Assembly (NCBI RefSeq): GCF_000091045.1
Contig: NC_006691.1
Span: 1,270,801-1,334,800 of the forward strand
Direction: 5' to 3'
Source of the DNA: Cryptococcus deneoformans JEC21
Lineage: Eukaryota; Basidiomycota; Tremellomycetes; Tremellales; Cryptococcaceae
DNA length: 64,000 bases
The notes below the pieces were generated by a model that worked only from the letters and a program-made list of their open reading frames with translations, was not told where the DNA came from and did no database searches. Made by a program: the position numbers and the translations under genes. Positions 23,065 through 34,352 of the stretch are shown here, in pieces. Positions within the stretch are counted from its first letter, which is position 1; each line of letters starts with the position of its first letter.

Positions 23065-24566
23065 TTAAAGCAGAGACTGGAGACAGTTGACGGGCACGAC
23101 ACCCTTCTTGTGCTCCTCGTCCTCGCAGAGTGACCAACCATCGTCGTAAACCTCGTGAAGATAGAGCTTTTGCCCGGGCGTGACAGCTAAAACAAAAGGT
23201 CATCAGTTAACTGTATATTAAATTGCCTCTTTGTACGCATTGGGGGGTGGGAAAGGGGACTTACCAAGTTCGTCCTCAAGAGAACGGACAAAGCCAACCT
23301 TGACGCTGACCCAAGTGCCAGCGGTGACGCCTCGAGGACCAGCAGCGGCGGCGGCAGCTCCTGACCCCGCCACTGCTCCGGTCGCAGCTCCTACACCAGC
23401 TGCACCTGAAGCACCGCCAACGCCCGCCATATTCTGCTGCTGCTGCTGAGGCTGAGCTGGGAACGAGCCCCGCGCTTGAGCAGGAGGTTGGGCTGGAGGA
23501 AGACCAGGGACCAACGATACGGGTTGGAAACTGTTACGGTAAGAGTATTGCGGGTTATGTCGCTCCGCGTAAGACAAGGGCTCTGTCCTTTCCGCAGCAG
23601 GGGGCGCAACGGCAAAGTCATTGGTCGCGTATGAAACGTGCTGGGGGCCGTTGTTTGCTTCGGCCATGGCGAACGATTCAGAAGGAGGGTCGTACTAGGC
23701 AGAAATCAAGATGATGAGAATGTTTTACAGAGGATGAGACACTGACAAAGACTTACGCGTGGCTTTTCGTAAGCCTCGGTGTTCTCCATACCGGCAGAGG
23801 TACCCCAATCGAATACAGAACTCCTCCTCTTTGCTCGCTCAGCTCGAGACTTCCTCCTGATACCCGCAGTGATCAATAAAGCAATCAAGACGATGCCCGC
23901 AATACTGCCAATGACGATACCAGCGATCTATAACAGTTGTCAATATACCGCGCGTGATCAAACGAGTTGTATACTCACGGCACCACCGCTCAAGCTGGAG
24001 CTGCTTTGATTGCCATTGGCATTAGCAGCAGCGACGGTCGAACTTGCTGTAGCGCTAGAGCTGGTCGAGCTAGCAGTGGTGCTGGGTACAATGCTTGAAG
24101 TTGCAGATGATGAAGTAAGAGTCGATGAATGAGTGGACGAATGCGTCGATGTGTTCCTGGTTCGGGTCAACCTGGAAGAAGTGGTGCTTGTCGCAGACCT
24201 TGAGCTTGTCGTAGAAGAACTAGTAGACGTGATGATGCGGCTAGATGTCCTTGCAGAGCTGCTAGAGGATGAAGAGGAGGAAGATGTACGGCCTATAATA
24301 TATCAACATTTAAACCTCGGTTTGCAGTGTTTTAACAACCCACTGCTAGTGACGGGAGTGGCTCGATTCTGAGTGGCAGAAGAAGTCGTGCTTGTCGTCC
24401 TTGCACTGGAAGACAGGGTAGACGTAGCTACTCGAGTGCTAGACGACGTTACCGACGATGTAGTGCTCGTACGTTCACGGTCCGCCATGGTATCTGAATC
24501 GTCGATAGTATCGGCGTCGGCGCCAACGTCTGATCCGCCAAAAACATCGTCCAATATTCCAGACAT
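23065..24566 (-). CDS. Fus1-like single-pass membrane protein with C-terminal SH3 domain
   Basis: Five exons, 24566-24344, 24292-23979, 23927-23757, 23694-23265 and 23186-23065, join in frame to 419 aa. Residues about 35-175 are a Ser/Thr-rich, probably O-glycosylated extracellular region. A transmembrane helix, IAGIVIGSIAGIVLIALLI, follows at about 180-198, then a basic stop-transfer patch (RRKSRAERAKRR). The cytosolic part holds low-complexity Ala, Gln and Pro stretches. An SH3 domain fills about 360-419 with VKVGFVRSLEDEL, LYLHEVYDDGW and GVVPVNCLQ, including the ALYDY-like acidic loop, the Trp and the final V-P-x-N. This layout (Ser/Thr ectodomain, one TM, C-terminal SH3, no obvious signal peptide) matches yeast Fus1, which acts in cell fusion during mating. 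Orthology is inferred from architecture only. Confidence 0.85.
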
Positions 24567-25512
24567 CGGGGAAGAAATGCGAGCCAAACGGTGCAAAAAG
24601 AATCGGGATGGTCGCGAGTGGGAAAAGTGACAGGTGGGAAGAGAACATGCGATCAGCAACCACTAACACCTATGCATCGCATCCCGTGGACGCTTCGCTA
24701 ATTAGACAAACTTACCTCAAGGAGCCGATTGAGGATAAAGGATGTCTTTTCAAGAGACAGAGAACGGCTCAAAGGACCGTCAAAAGTGTGGTATGATATG
24801 CGTAGGCGGTGCTAACCACGTAGCTTTTTTGCAGCCGAACGGATGGGAAAAGCCGGAGAGCGAAGAGAAAGCCGATGGCACAGGGGATAATAAGACAAGA
24901 AGCAAGCAAGGAAGGGCGGAGGCGCTTGTAAGGATGTGAGGACGAAGGACGAGGATGGGAGATGCAGCGATGCTCCTGATAAGATGGACTGGTGACGAGA
25001 AACAAGAACGAAAAACGAGAAACAGCCTTTTCAGCCACTGACTCAGGGATCCCGCGGAGAAACACCTCGGATTCTTTCCTGCTTTTCTTAGGGCTCCTTC
25101 CGCCTCCCTGAGGTCCATTATTACGTATGCATTTTCCCCACGGCCAGCGACCGCCACGGCCTTGTCCCGTACACGTCACGACTTTTAAGGATCTTTCCAA
25201 ACCACATGTTTCCTTGATAGACAGCGGCAGAAGTTTCGACTACTGATGACTGGTGGATCATTGGCCGTCTCTTGAGCAGAGCGCATATAATTGCGTGAAG
25301 ACTGATGGTTGGCAAAAGAGGTGAACGGCGAACGGTGCCTGGGAAAGCTTAAAAAAGAGACCTGGCACTGGTCGCTGGAGCATATCTGACGCCCCTAACC
25401 ACTGTGCGCTGTGCATGGCGCATCGCTTATGGCGTCCCGCAAATAAAAGAAGATAAATGAAAAGTGCTACGGCACCATTGCATGCTCCCTACTGTCTGCA
25501 ATGTAGTGAGTC
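24567..25512. promoter_or_regulatory. Upstream region of the SH3 membrane protein gene
   Basis: About 950 bp between the start of the SH3 gene and the stop of the next minus-strand gene. It holds the promoter of the former and the 3' UTR of the latter. Frames at 24769-25200 (minus) carry no recognisable domain; no separate gene is supported. Confidence 0.4.
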
Positions 25513-26800
25513 TCACCGCCATCCAACCCATCCAGCCCACCGTGGTCTCCTCCCATCCCAATCCCCCATAGCATCCTCGCCCAATCGAACGATCGTCCAT
25601 GGACCACTCGCATCTTGCAACCAGCTGTCCAGAAACGTGCTCATCTATAACAAGAAATTAGATTAAAAAAGGAGGGAGAAAGATCAAGAAGTCAGAATAT
25701 TCCTTGTATATTTTTATTTATGTGCGTGAAATGGGATGGACTCACAACGTCCGCACTGCGTAACTCTACCACCACCCAGACCATCGTCCGCCCACCGACT
25801 GGGCAATATCGAGCAAAGGTATCGATAAGAGGGATTACTAGCGCTTCATTGTAGATACAATCCACTGCAAGCACAAGATCGTACTCTTCATGGTTCCTTT
25901 GCGGCTCAGGTCGAGAGTTTCGTTTCTTGCCATCCTCAGACACTTGCGCCCAATCAATTTCTTCCAGTTTTACTGACTTTTGAAGAGAACCGAGAGTGTT
26001 GGCTTTACTATCGCCAACGGTCAAACCGTTCAGCTCGATATTCCGCTGAACGAGTTTGAGGTTCTCCAACCTATCGGATGCGGTGTATTGTCCGCATATC
26101 CTGCTCAATAGAACGGCTAGCAGACCTGTACCGCATCCAAGCTCTAGTATACGGCTCGACTTTAGCAATGATGGGTCCAATAGAGGGGTAGTGTCGGTGG
26201 AAGGGTGGTAATATTGAGATAGGATGTGATGAGCCAAATAGAGCGAGCTTCGCCAGAGAACACTACCTTCATTTGGTAGATCCATAGTCAATTAAAAGGC
26301 CTACAGTTCTGAAAGTAACTCACCTGTATCACCTTTACGCCCCTTCAAAGCTGTCAGATCCTGCTGTAACCGGACTTCAACACTTTGCACCCCTTTATTT
26401 TCCTCAACCCCCTTCTTCTTCCCCCTCTTCCCTCTCGACCTCGCATCTTTCCGCTGATGATAAGACTCTACCTCTTCTACTGCTTTTGTTGAAACAGTTG
26501 TAAGATTGAGTTGCAGTTCAAGAACAGATCGGGTCAAGTCGAGATATCCGAGTCCTTCAGAGCTTTTACCGATGTCTTGTTTATCCGTGTTGTCGGACAT
26601 GGTTGCGAGGCACATGTAAATTTCCATCACCTTACAAATCCAAGTATTTTGATCAGTACCAGATCTGCTCTGCCCAATATCACGGAGAAACTCACGTCCT
26701 CATCTGCATCTGTGACGAGGGCAGAGTCAGTGGGAAAGTGGAAGAGTCCATTGGGACACTGGGGGACTTTCGGACTTGGGGAACGTGAAGGGGAGGTCAT
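25513..26800 (-). CDS. METTL21-family protein-lysine methyltransferase, Rkm5-like
   Basis: A seven-beta-strand S-adenosylmethionine-dependent methyltransferase; the yeast relative Rkm5 methylates ribosomal protein L1. Exons 26800-26696, 26630-26324, 26266-25746 and 25644-25513 give 354 aa. Motif I ELGCGTG lies at 179-185, preceded by GSVLWRSSLYLAHHIL, the family's 'TG..vW.as..L' block. Later come the acidic SAM contact (TASDR) and YDLVLAVDCIYNEALV, equivalent to the family's D-x-V/I-x-A-D-x-x-Y motif. The last exon (STFLDSWLQDASGPWTIVRL) matches the family C-terminus. Residues about 95-130 hold a Lys-rich insert (RGKRGKKKG). The gene is head-to-head with an MFS transporter, 257 bp apart. Family assignment is firm; the substrate is inferred. 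Confidence 0.85.
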
Positions 26801-27057
26801 CCTGTTCAAATACTATTCCAGTGTGGTCATGGTGACGTTGGTTGCCGAGAAGAGAGTCCGAGATGGCGAAGAAATGAAAATCATCGAAAAATCATATCTG
26901 CAATATGTTTTGTCGTTATCAAGTTACGACGGAATTTCAGGCACCAGGCAACATTCGAAGCACTGGTTGTCGGTTTCTGCGCCTGTTGTAATACATGAGT
27001 TATACATATCACGGACAGCTGTGAAAAGAACATATTCTCCCTCTTTCAAGCCATACC
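26801..27057. promoter_or_regulatory. Short bidirectional promoter
   Basis: 257 bp separate the divergent start codons of the methyltransferase and the MFS transporter, so both promoters must overlap here. No specific motif is identified. Confidence 0.5.
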
Positions 27058-29592
27058 ATGCTTCCGCCACCATCATCCAGACAGAGCAGCTACGTCTATT
27101 CTACCCACGCTCGGCGGGGATCATCACCGTCAGCGCCCAAGCGCATAGCTTCTTTCCGGTCAGTAGCAGAGAATGCTCTCGGGCTAGAACCAGAGGACGA
27201 TGATGAAGAAGAAGAGCTGAGAGCTGAGTTGGGTGTGGACGATGAAGTTGCTTTGGCGGAAGAACAGAGGGAAAGGGGTTTAGAGGAGACGCTAGAGACG
27301 CTGGGGTTTGGTACGTTTAGGTTGTTTGAGGAGAGTGTTGTAATTGACCTGCCGCAGGTGCTTATCACTGGAGACTACTTGTGAGAGACCTCATCTACCA
27401 GGAAGTTGAAATACTAAATTGATTGTAGGCTCTATGCGGGTTCGGCTGGATGAGTGACAACTCGGCATTGCAATGCATTGGTACAATAGATTACCGCCGG
27501 TCGTCCAAGAGCTCATAAACGTGTGATCTAGCTGTGATATTGCCAAGAGTACAAGTACATTTCAATCTCTCATCGAAAGTAGTCGGGCTTTTATCGGCGT
27601 CAACAATGGCCGGAGTAAGTTCTTCCCTGGACAGCCATAGATAATGGGATTAGCTGATGTTGCTGAACTTGCAGATGATGATTGGTGCTGTCGGCTGGGG
27701 AGTTGTGTCTGATCTACTAGGTCGAACAATGCCTTTCAATGCTACTTTGTTTCTCACAGGTGTCTTCGGTATTGGCGCGAGCTTCAGTCCAAGTTTTTCG
27801 ATACTATGTTGTTGGATGTTCTGTCTCGGTAGCGCAGTAGGGTAAAGGATTTCTATATTCAGACTGGCCGAGCTCACACACTTCTCGTAGTGGCTCTATG
27901 CCAACAGACGGCACGCTGTTCCTTGAAAATCTACCACATAGTAAACAGTATCTCCTCACTTTACTTTCCGTCTTCTTCTCCTTTGGCGCTGTGCTTTCTT
28001 CCGTGATCAGTCTCGTTTTCTTGCCCGGTGCAAGCTGTGGAACTTATGATGGCTGCGATATCGACAAACACGAGAATGATGGATGGCGAAGAGTGCTATT
28101 TGTTTTAGGGCTTTTTGTGAGTTTATCAGAATATCACACTTTGCCTGGCGACGGCGCTGACATTGATTGTAAGAATCTCGTATGTGCTCTCGCCCGATGG
28201 TTTCTTTTCAAGCTTCAAGAATCTCCTCGATACCTCGTCTCAAATGGGCGGGAACGAGAGGCTATTCTCGCCTTACAAACCATTGCCGATTTCAACGACC
28301 ACACAATCAACATTCAGCGTGCAGACGTACAGAGTCGAGAGTGCTCGGCAATTGAACCTAGTACGAGGCGCAGCTCATTTGCTTCCCCGTCCAGAGACGA
28401 AGAGGGCATTTCTTACGGAGGTGTGGAGAGTGATACTGAGAGAAAAATGAAGAATCAGCCTGTGCGAAGCGGATCATCGTTCTATAAAGAAGACGAGGAT
28501 GACATGTTTGAACGATCATTCATTCCCACTGAGGGACAGATCGAAGAAGAAAGGGAAGGGCTGATGGAGGGCGAGTCGGTGGATAACGATGAAGTTGACG
28601 CCGATATGAGCAGTAGATCAAATGATCGGTTCAAGGCTCAAATCGATGGATGGAAAAAAGCACCTGTAGTCTGGTGGAAAAGCTGGATAGCTCAGATGGC
28701 GAAGTTATTCGTACCCCAATGGAGAAGGACAGTCATCTTGATGTGGATTATCTGGGGTTCAATGTCGTACGGTAAGTAACTCTGAACCGTAATAGTCCCT
28801 TTTTTGCTAAGTGCATACTCACACAGCGTACACCATGTTCAATGTGTGGCTGCCGGCTGTCTTGGAAAGTCGGGCGAAGGGCCACGGCGATGCAGCTATC
28901 AAAGAAGCGCTCGGTGACTTTGTTCTCTACTCTCGTAAGCTTTGTGTCAGCGTACTACGCATATTGCGACGCTGATCCAGATGATCAACAGTGGCCGGAT
29001 GTCCGGGTTCAGTTGTAAGTGTATGACCCAGGCTTACAGCGCTGGCGAAGCTGACTTCTTTCTCGGAGGTCGGTGCGTGGATGGTTCAAACTCGACTAGG
29101 CCGCCGGAAATCCCTAGCTATATGTACACTCTGCACCGGTCTCTCGACTTTTGCATTCATCCGCGTAGAACAAAAATGGGCTGTGGTCGTAAGCTCGATG
29201 GTCATTTCTGCCGCGGCTACTGCGATGTATGCTGTCCTTTGTGAGTTGAGAAGGGTGTTTCGCATAAAACATCGACTGATGCAGGCGGAACGTAGATGGT
29301 ATGACGCCGGAAACTTTTGGGACTTCTATAAGAGGAACAGCATGCGGCACATCAGCAGCTCTTAGTCGACTGTATGTCCTTGCATTCTCTTGCTCCAGAT
29401 GAGAATTACTGATACGCCTCATGTAGCACTGGCGTCATCGCCCCAGTTTCAGCAGGATTCCTCTTAACGATAACCCCTTCCCTCCCAGTGTTCACCTCTG
29501 CAGCGGTATTCTGCATGACTGCGGCTTGTAGTATGGCGTTACCGTTCGAAAGGGTTGGGGGTACGGGGAGAGGAAGCAGGATGATGCATTGA
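27058..29592 (+). CDS. Major facilitator superfamily transporter (SV2/SVOP-like)
   Basis: A plasma- or organelle-membrane transporter with 12 expected membrane helices; substrate unknown. Twelve exons join in frame to 648 aa: 27058-27310, 27358-27380, 27429-27480, 27532-27614, 27675-27841, 27891-28116, 28174-28771, 28827-28934, 28992-29014, 29069-29240, 29296-29371, 29427-29592. The start of TM1 is LGFGAYHWRLLALCGFGWM, and the loop D-L-L-G-R-T is the MFS signature between TM2 and TM3. Other family blocks are SALQCIAVILPRVQVHF, MPTDGTLFLENLP, ESPRYLVSNGR and AGCPGSVVGAWMVQTRLGRR. A large acidic cytosolic loop (about residues 310-430) separates the two halves. Two exons are only 23 nt long. This is a fungal SVOP-like family; there is no evidence for sugar specificity. 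Confidence 0.92.
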
Positions 29593-32500
29593 CTCCGATC
29601 CTCGATTTCCACTCTTGATTGGTAGCCCCGGAACAAGGAGCTCGCTTGAATATCGGGAGATGCGGCATCGGTTATTCTGTAGCATACGTAGAGTGGCAAA
29701 GTGTAGAGAAGTAATACACCTGCTTTGCATTACGTACATGTAATTTTCAAGAGACGTGTGACTCTCATCAACCTGGAACATTTTTTTGTATTATCGCAGG
29801 AATTCATTAATCGCTTCAAATAGATGGGTGGAGCACAATATTCGAATAATGAAGTTTTTCTGAGGTGTTCAACCAACACAGCCAACACCATCATATAGTA
29901 TCGTATGTCCTTTGGAGCAGCATTTACTATACGACGCGGACGGTATGACGAAGTATGTGACAAGCATTTGGACTCACGGGTTCACGAAGTAAGGTTATTG
30001 TCATCCTATCATAAGGCCCCTGATATACTGCTGGTACTGCCAGGTGACTGATGAATCACCTACTACATACCGGGGTTACTCATCGGTTGTCGTCTCATTT
30101 CTTCTTCGGGTGTTTCGTTGGCACGTGACAAGAATCTAGACGGATAAGAAGTAAGACCGAAGCGAACTTCCCCACTAGGTGCAGCCAATTTATAGCCTGT
30201 AATAACCAGCCTCGTGGCCCTTCTTCATGTCATGACATCCTCCCTTACGTACCGAGCATAAATAAAGCAAGAAATTTGGTTGTCAGCCCAATTAAGCATG
30301 AATCGACGATGGGTAATGATTGACCGCCCATGGCATGCCAACCGCATCCTCACAAGATCCCTGAGTGCATGAACGAAGGACTGTGGAAAGCGCGTACTAC
30401 TGCTACAAGCGATACTTTTATAGACTATTTTACGATAAATTCGAGTCTTTTAGACGTTTACGGCGGTCGCGTGGGTACTTTATTAGCTGTCGTTGTAGCA
30501 ATGAAGCCAATTTAACAGTCATCGTCCCGCGATTGCCCGTATCAGATGACAGATGACGGCCAGCAATTACTTCTGCTGTGCGTACTCCTCATTTTTTGGG
30601 GTATACGACAGCTCGGGTCGCGGACTATCCCAGCACTCCACACTACTGTTCATGTGCGTAGTTATTACACTCTTCTGACTAATCGATGACGATCACTTTC
30701 AGGTGTGCTGATGGATCATCTTCTTACGTCTTATGCATTCCTCATCAGAGGGCCCTATAATAAAAAGCTGAGGTGCGACCCTGGCAAGTTACCAAAAGGA
30801 GCTAGCCTTTCTTGGAAGGAATCCTTTTGTGGCTTTCGTTGATCACCTCATGTTATCTGCTAGCAACACACGCCACTCGACAAGTAGCCCTCTATTGATA
30901 GCTTCTTAACACATGAGCACAAATGCACTATATATATAACGAGACCGCAACCTGCAGAAGTACGTAGTAGTCATGTCCTCATAGTGCTACCGGCACAGTT
31001 GACGACTTGTTCTCCGCAGCAGTTGTTGTTGGCCAGTGTCTAGCCGCCTTACTTTTGTTTCCTTGAATTATGGCTTACGATCAAATAAAGCAGGCGACCC
31101 AAATGACACCGTTCATTTTCACTCTCATAATATAGAATGTATTCATAGTAGGTGCAACGTTGAAATAGTGCCGTGGCTGCCGTCAGTAGCCGGAAGAACT
31201 GCAAGCAGATAATATTTAGGCGTCGTTGACAAGTGTCGCAGTAAGATATTTTGGTTATGCTTGAGAAGCAGAAGTAGCAAATTTAATGTAGGGGGGATAT
31301 CCAAATAAGAATGAATATGTAGAACGATCGGCGTTTGGACTGAAAAAAGAGAAGAATTGGAGGGCAAAGTAGTCATGAGTCAACCTACTTGTTGACGAAA
31401 AAAGGATCTCCCAAAATATTGAAAGTTTTTTTCCGCCATGATCATAATAACAGCCACCACCTGGGGGGGCATCCATATAATAAACCATCTCCCGCATATC
31501 TCCATTCTCTTTGGCCGCCTCAGTACAAGTAGAACGTACACCGATAAACAGCCAACAAATCGTCCATGTCTTATTGTTTTTCCTAACAATCAACCTTCAG
31601 GACATCCCACCACTTTGTCTCTCATGAAGTTTCAAACGCTCCAGGCGAGACAGAAGTCGCTATAATTTATGTTTTAAGTACGTTGAACAGATGCATGAGG
31701 CTTACCTAGCTAGGTAACGAGATAATTGTCAGTCAGTGAAAATGGACAAGGGGGATGAAATGGTAAAAGAAAGTGGTGGGGATTGATGGTGTCCATTTAT
31801 GGGCGCTCGGATGGTGGGCTGTCTTGAATTGTATCATGATGATGAATAATACAGCGCAGCTCCATCGAGGAAAGGATCTTCAAAGCTCACACACAATTTT
31901 AACATATGAACGCCACAGTCACGCAGAGTCATCAAACGGATTGGTTGTTTGAACCTTGTCGAGACGCATCAAATTTGAACTTCCTATGTTCTTTCAGTTC
32001 GGGGAAACCGATTTACAGGTAAGAGCAGCTCGACCCGGCTGCTATCCACGGACACAATTTTCATTACGCCATTTTAAACATCTAACAATACACCTGATAC
32101 TTCAGATCTATATAATTCAAAACCTTTCTTCAACAAAAAGCAAATGAATCGCGAGGGTAAAAAGCAAGGGGTAAGGAACAAAGATAACAAGCTTCAGCAT
32201 TCAACGTTTACTCGCATTAATCACGCAGATGAAGAAGGCGCAAGTGGCGTGCCTGAGTGATGATAAATGAAATGAAAGTCGCGATCCATGGATCGCGTCT
32301 GCCAATCTGGCAACTCTTGGTGGCAAATTTGACAGGAAGGCTATGAAGATGACAGGGCCGGGGATCAATAATCGGGGACTGCTGCTATTCTTTCTGCGAA
32401 GTCTGGAGGCATTTTGGACGTATAAGAGAAGATCTATCGGTGGCGAGATAGTCCATAGAATTTTCCCCCTAAAACTGAATTTCCAGACTAGATTATTAGA

Positions 32501-34352
32501 CCCCGCCGTTATCATGAAATGGTATTATCCTCTTCTTGGGACCGCAAAGTTATCACAACCCTCTCATCTGGATGGAACTCTAAATCCTGCTGTCCGTGCA
32601 TCGTGCCTGCTGGTTGATGTATACTTTGCCTTTTCCCCTCTCGCCTCTTTTACGGTGCATTGCGTCAATCTACAAATTCGTAAATCCATAATCCACAATT
32701 AAGGCATAAGGAACAGTGCAGTAATAACGCATAGAGCAGAACATCGGGAATCCTAGTAGGAGGGAGGCCATGATGAAAGGTTTATTATCTCACTTGCTGT
32801 TAAAAGGAAAAAAAGTCACTAGAGAATGAAGGAAAAACGATCAGATCATTTCTATATAGAAGCGAAGAAGAAGAATCGAAGGAACCAAATAACCCTCGAC
32901 TGTGTTGAATCTTATTATTAAGTATCTGAAGTTTTGTGGAACCGCAAACAACGATAATTTAATGAAAATCGAAGATATCGAAGATACCATTAGAATAATG
33001 GAATGGACGCATCAGAAATCAGTAAGTAAACAATAGTAGCCACAGGACTATAGAGAAGCAGGAATGACGAACTGTTAAAGAGATCGAAGCAAGACCTTTT
33101 GAATATGAGGAACGAGGAACACGCAAGATAGGCTTGACGGATACGGAAAAGGAATCACGTGAACGACGGAAGTTGAGAAAATGACACTTGACTAATAAAA
33201 CGTAAATTTAAATAGTAAGTTTGTAAGTGACCTCCATATACACAGGCAGCCCGCGCAAAGAAGTAATGGAAAGATTTGAAATTGAGCAAGTGGGCAAAAT
33301 GCATTTGAACCTGCAAGTCGCAAGCCGCGAGCTGACTATAAATAAGACCCTGTTAATGCACGTAATTCCGCTGTTTATTAGCCTGCAATAAGGCCTCAAA
33401 CCTCGCGCATTCTGCAGTCTGCTTTTCCCGTGCTGGCGTGGCCTTGGGATCTTAAAACCTGGACTAAAGACCCTGAATCTAATCATTGAGTCCCGGTCCC
33501 TAGAGAATCCTGAAAACGTAGACAGGGTTAACCAGAGAAACCAAAAACGTACCTGACAGACCTTCCTTGACCGTCATCCGTCATTTGCTTTCCACGTTTG
33601 CTCTACTCCTGCGCTTCTCATTTGACGTCGTCGACGACAGAGGGGTTATGGAGGATGGAAGGCTTCCGTTCACGTTACCTCTTACGTTACGGTAGTTCGC
33701 ATTCCGTACGTTTGGAAAGTCTGGCTATCTCTTGATGAATTCTTGGAGCCTCAAGGCAGCCAAGACTAATTGGAAATCAGAACTAAGTCGAAGCCAGCGA
33801 AGTGCGACTTGCCCACTCTTTTTAGTGGGGTGCGCTCGCTGTTGTCGCTCTTCGCCGTCGCTTTTGCTAATATAGAGGATTTTTTTTTGGCGTTTTCGTC
33901 CCCTCCGACGTTCCGCCCTTGAGTCCCGTTTGTACCTTGATATGACTTACCCTGAATTCTGCAATCTGCAACCTGCAACCTTCAGTAGTCGAAAAGCATA
34001 AGATCCCTGCTCCCCTAAATAAGTAGAAGATGCCTGTTGCTCCTGTTTCCTGTTTTCTTTCTTCTCATCCTATCACTACTTTGACAACTCAGTTTCCCCT
34101 GTCAGCCCAGGTCTTGAAGGCGTTGACAGCTCTCGACGCCCCCCTCCATCACCCATCAACATCTCAACACTTTTCTTGGCCCATTCATAAACACCAAGAC
34201 CATCCGGCGTGCTTGTCGCTGTGTATATCCTGCACTATTATCAGTCTATTTCCCTCTCTCTACGTCTCCCCTTCTTCATAGGCGTCAACGGCTCTTCCAA
34301 CGGCTACAACTAGTACGACGTCTCAAGCCGCCCTTTCCTCGTCTGCTTCGCC
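29593..34352. other. 4.7-kb stretch with no supported gene
   Basis: By far the largest gap in this window. Open frames are short and mutually antisense (30330-30556 plus, 31143-31593 minus, 32201-32515 minus, 32343-32702 plus, 33208-33486 minus). None shows a domain or a convincing splice partner. The DNA is AT-richer than the flanking genes, with A-rich runs around 32800-33000. No tRNA cloverleaf, transposon end or long repeat was recognised. The last few hundred bases are the kinase promoter and leader. Non-coding RNA genes would not be visible to me. Confidence 0.45.
34030..34281 (+). other. Possible upstream ORF in the kinase leader
   Basis: An 83-codon open frame starting ATG 34030 and ending 71 nt before the kinase ATG at 34353. 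The product is low-complexity and matches nothing, so it is either a regulatory uORF, part of a leader intron, or a chance frame. Transcript start is unknown. Confidence 0.3.

Noticed and set aside
30330..30556. Two overlapping plus-strand frames of about 60 codons
   Set aside because: Chance frames; no bias, no domain, no continuation.
31143..31593. Minus-strand frames with MDAPPGGGCYYDHGGKK
   Set aside because: Looked briefly like a small Gly/Tyr/Cys-rich membrane peptide, but the frame lacks a transmembrane segment after it and splice sites do not support a longer product.
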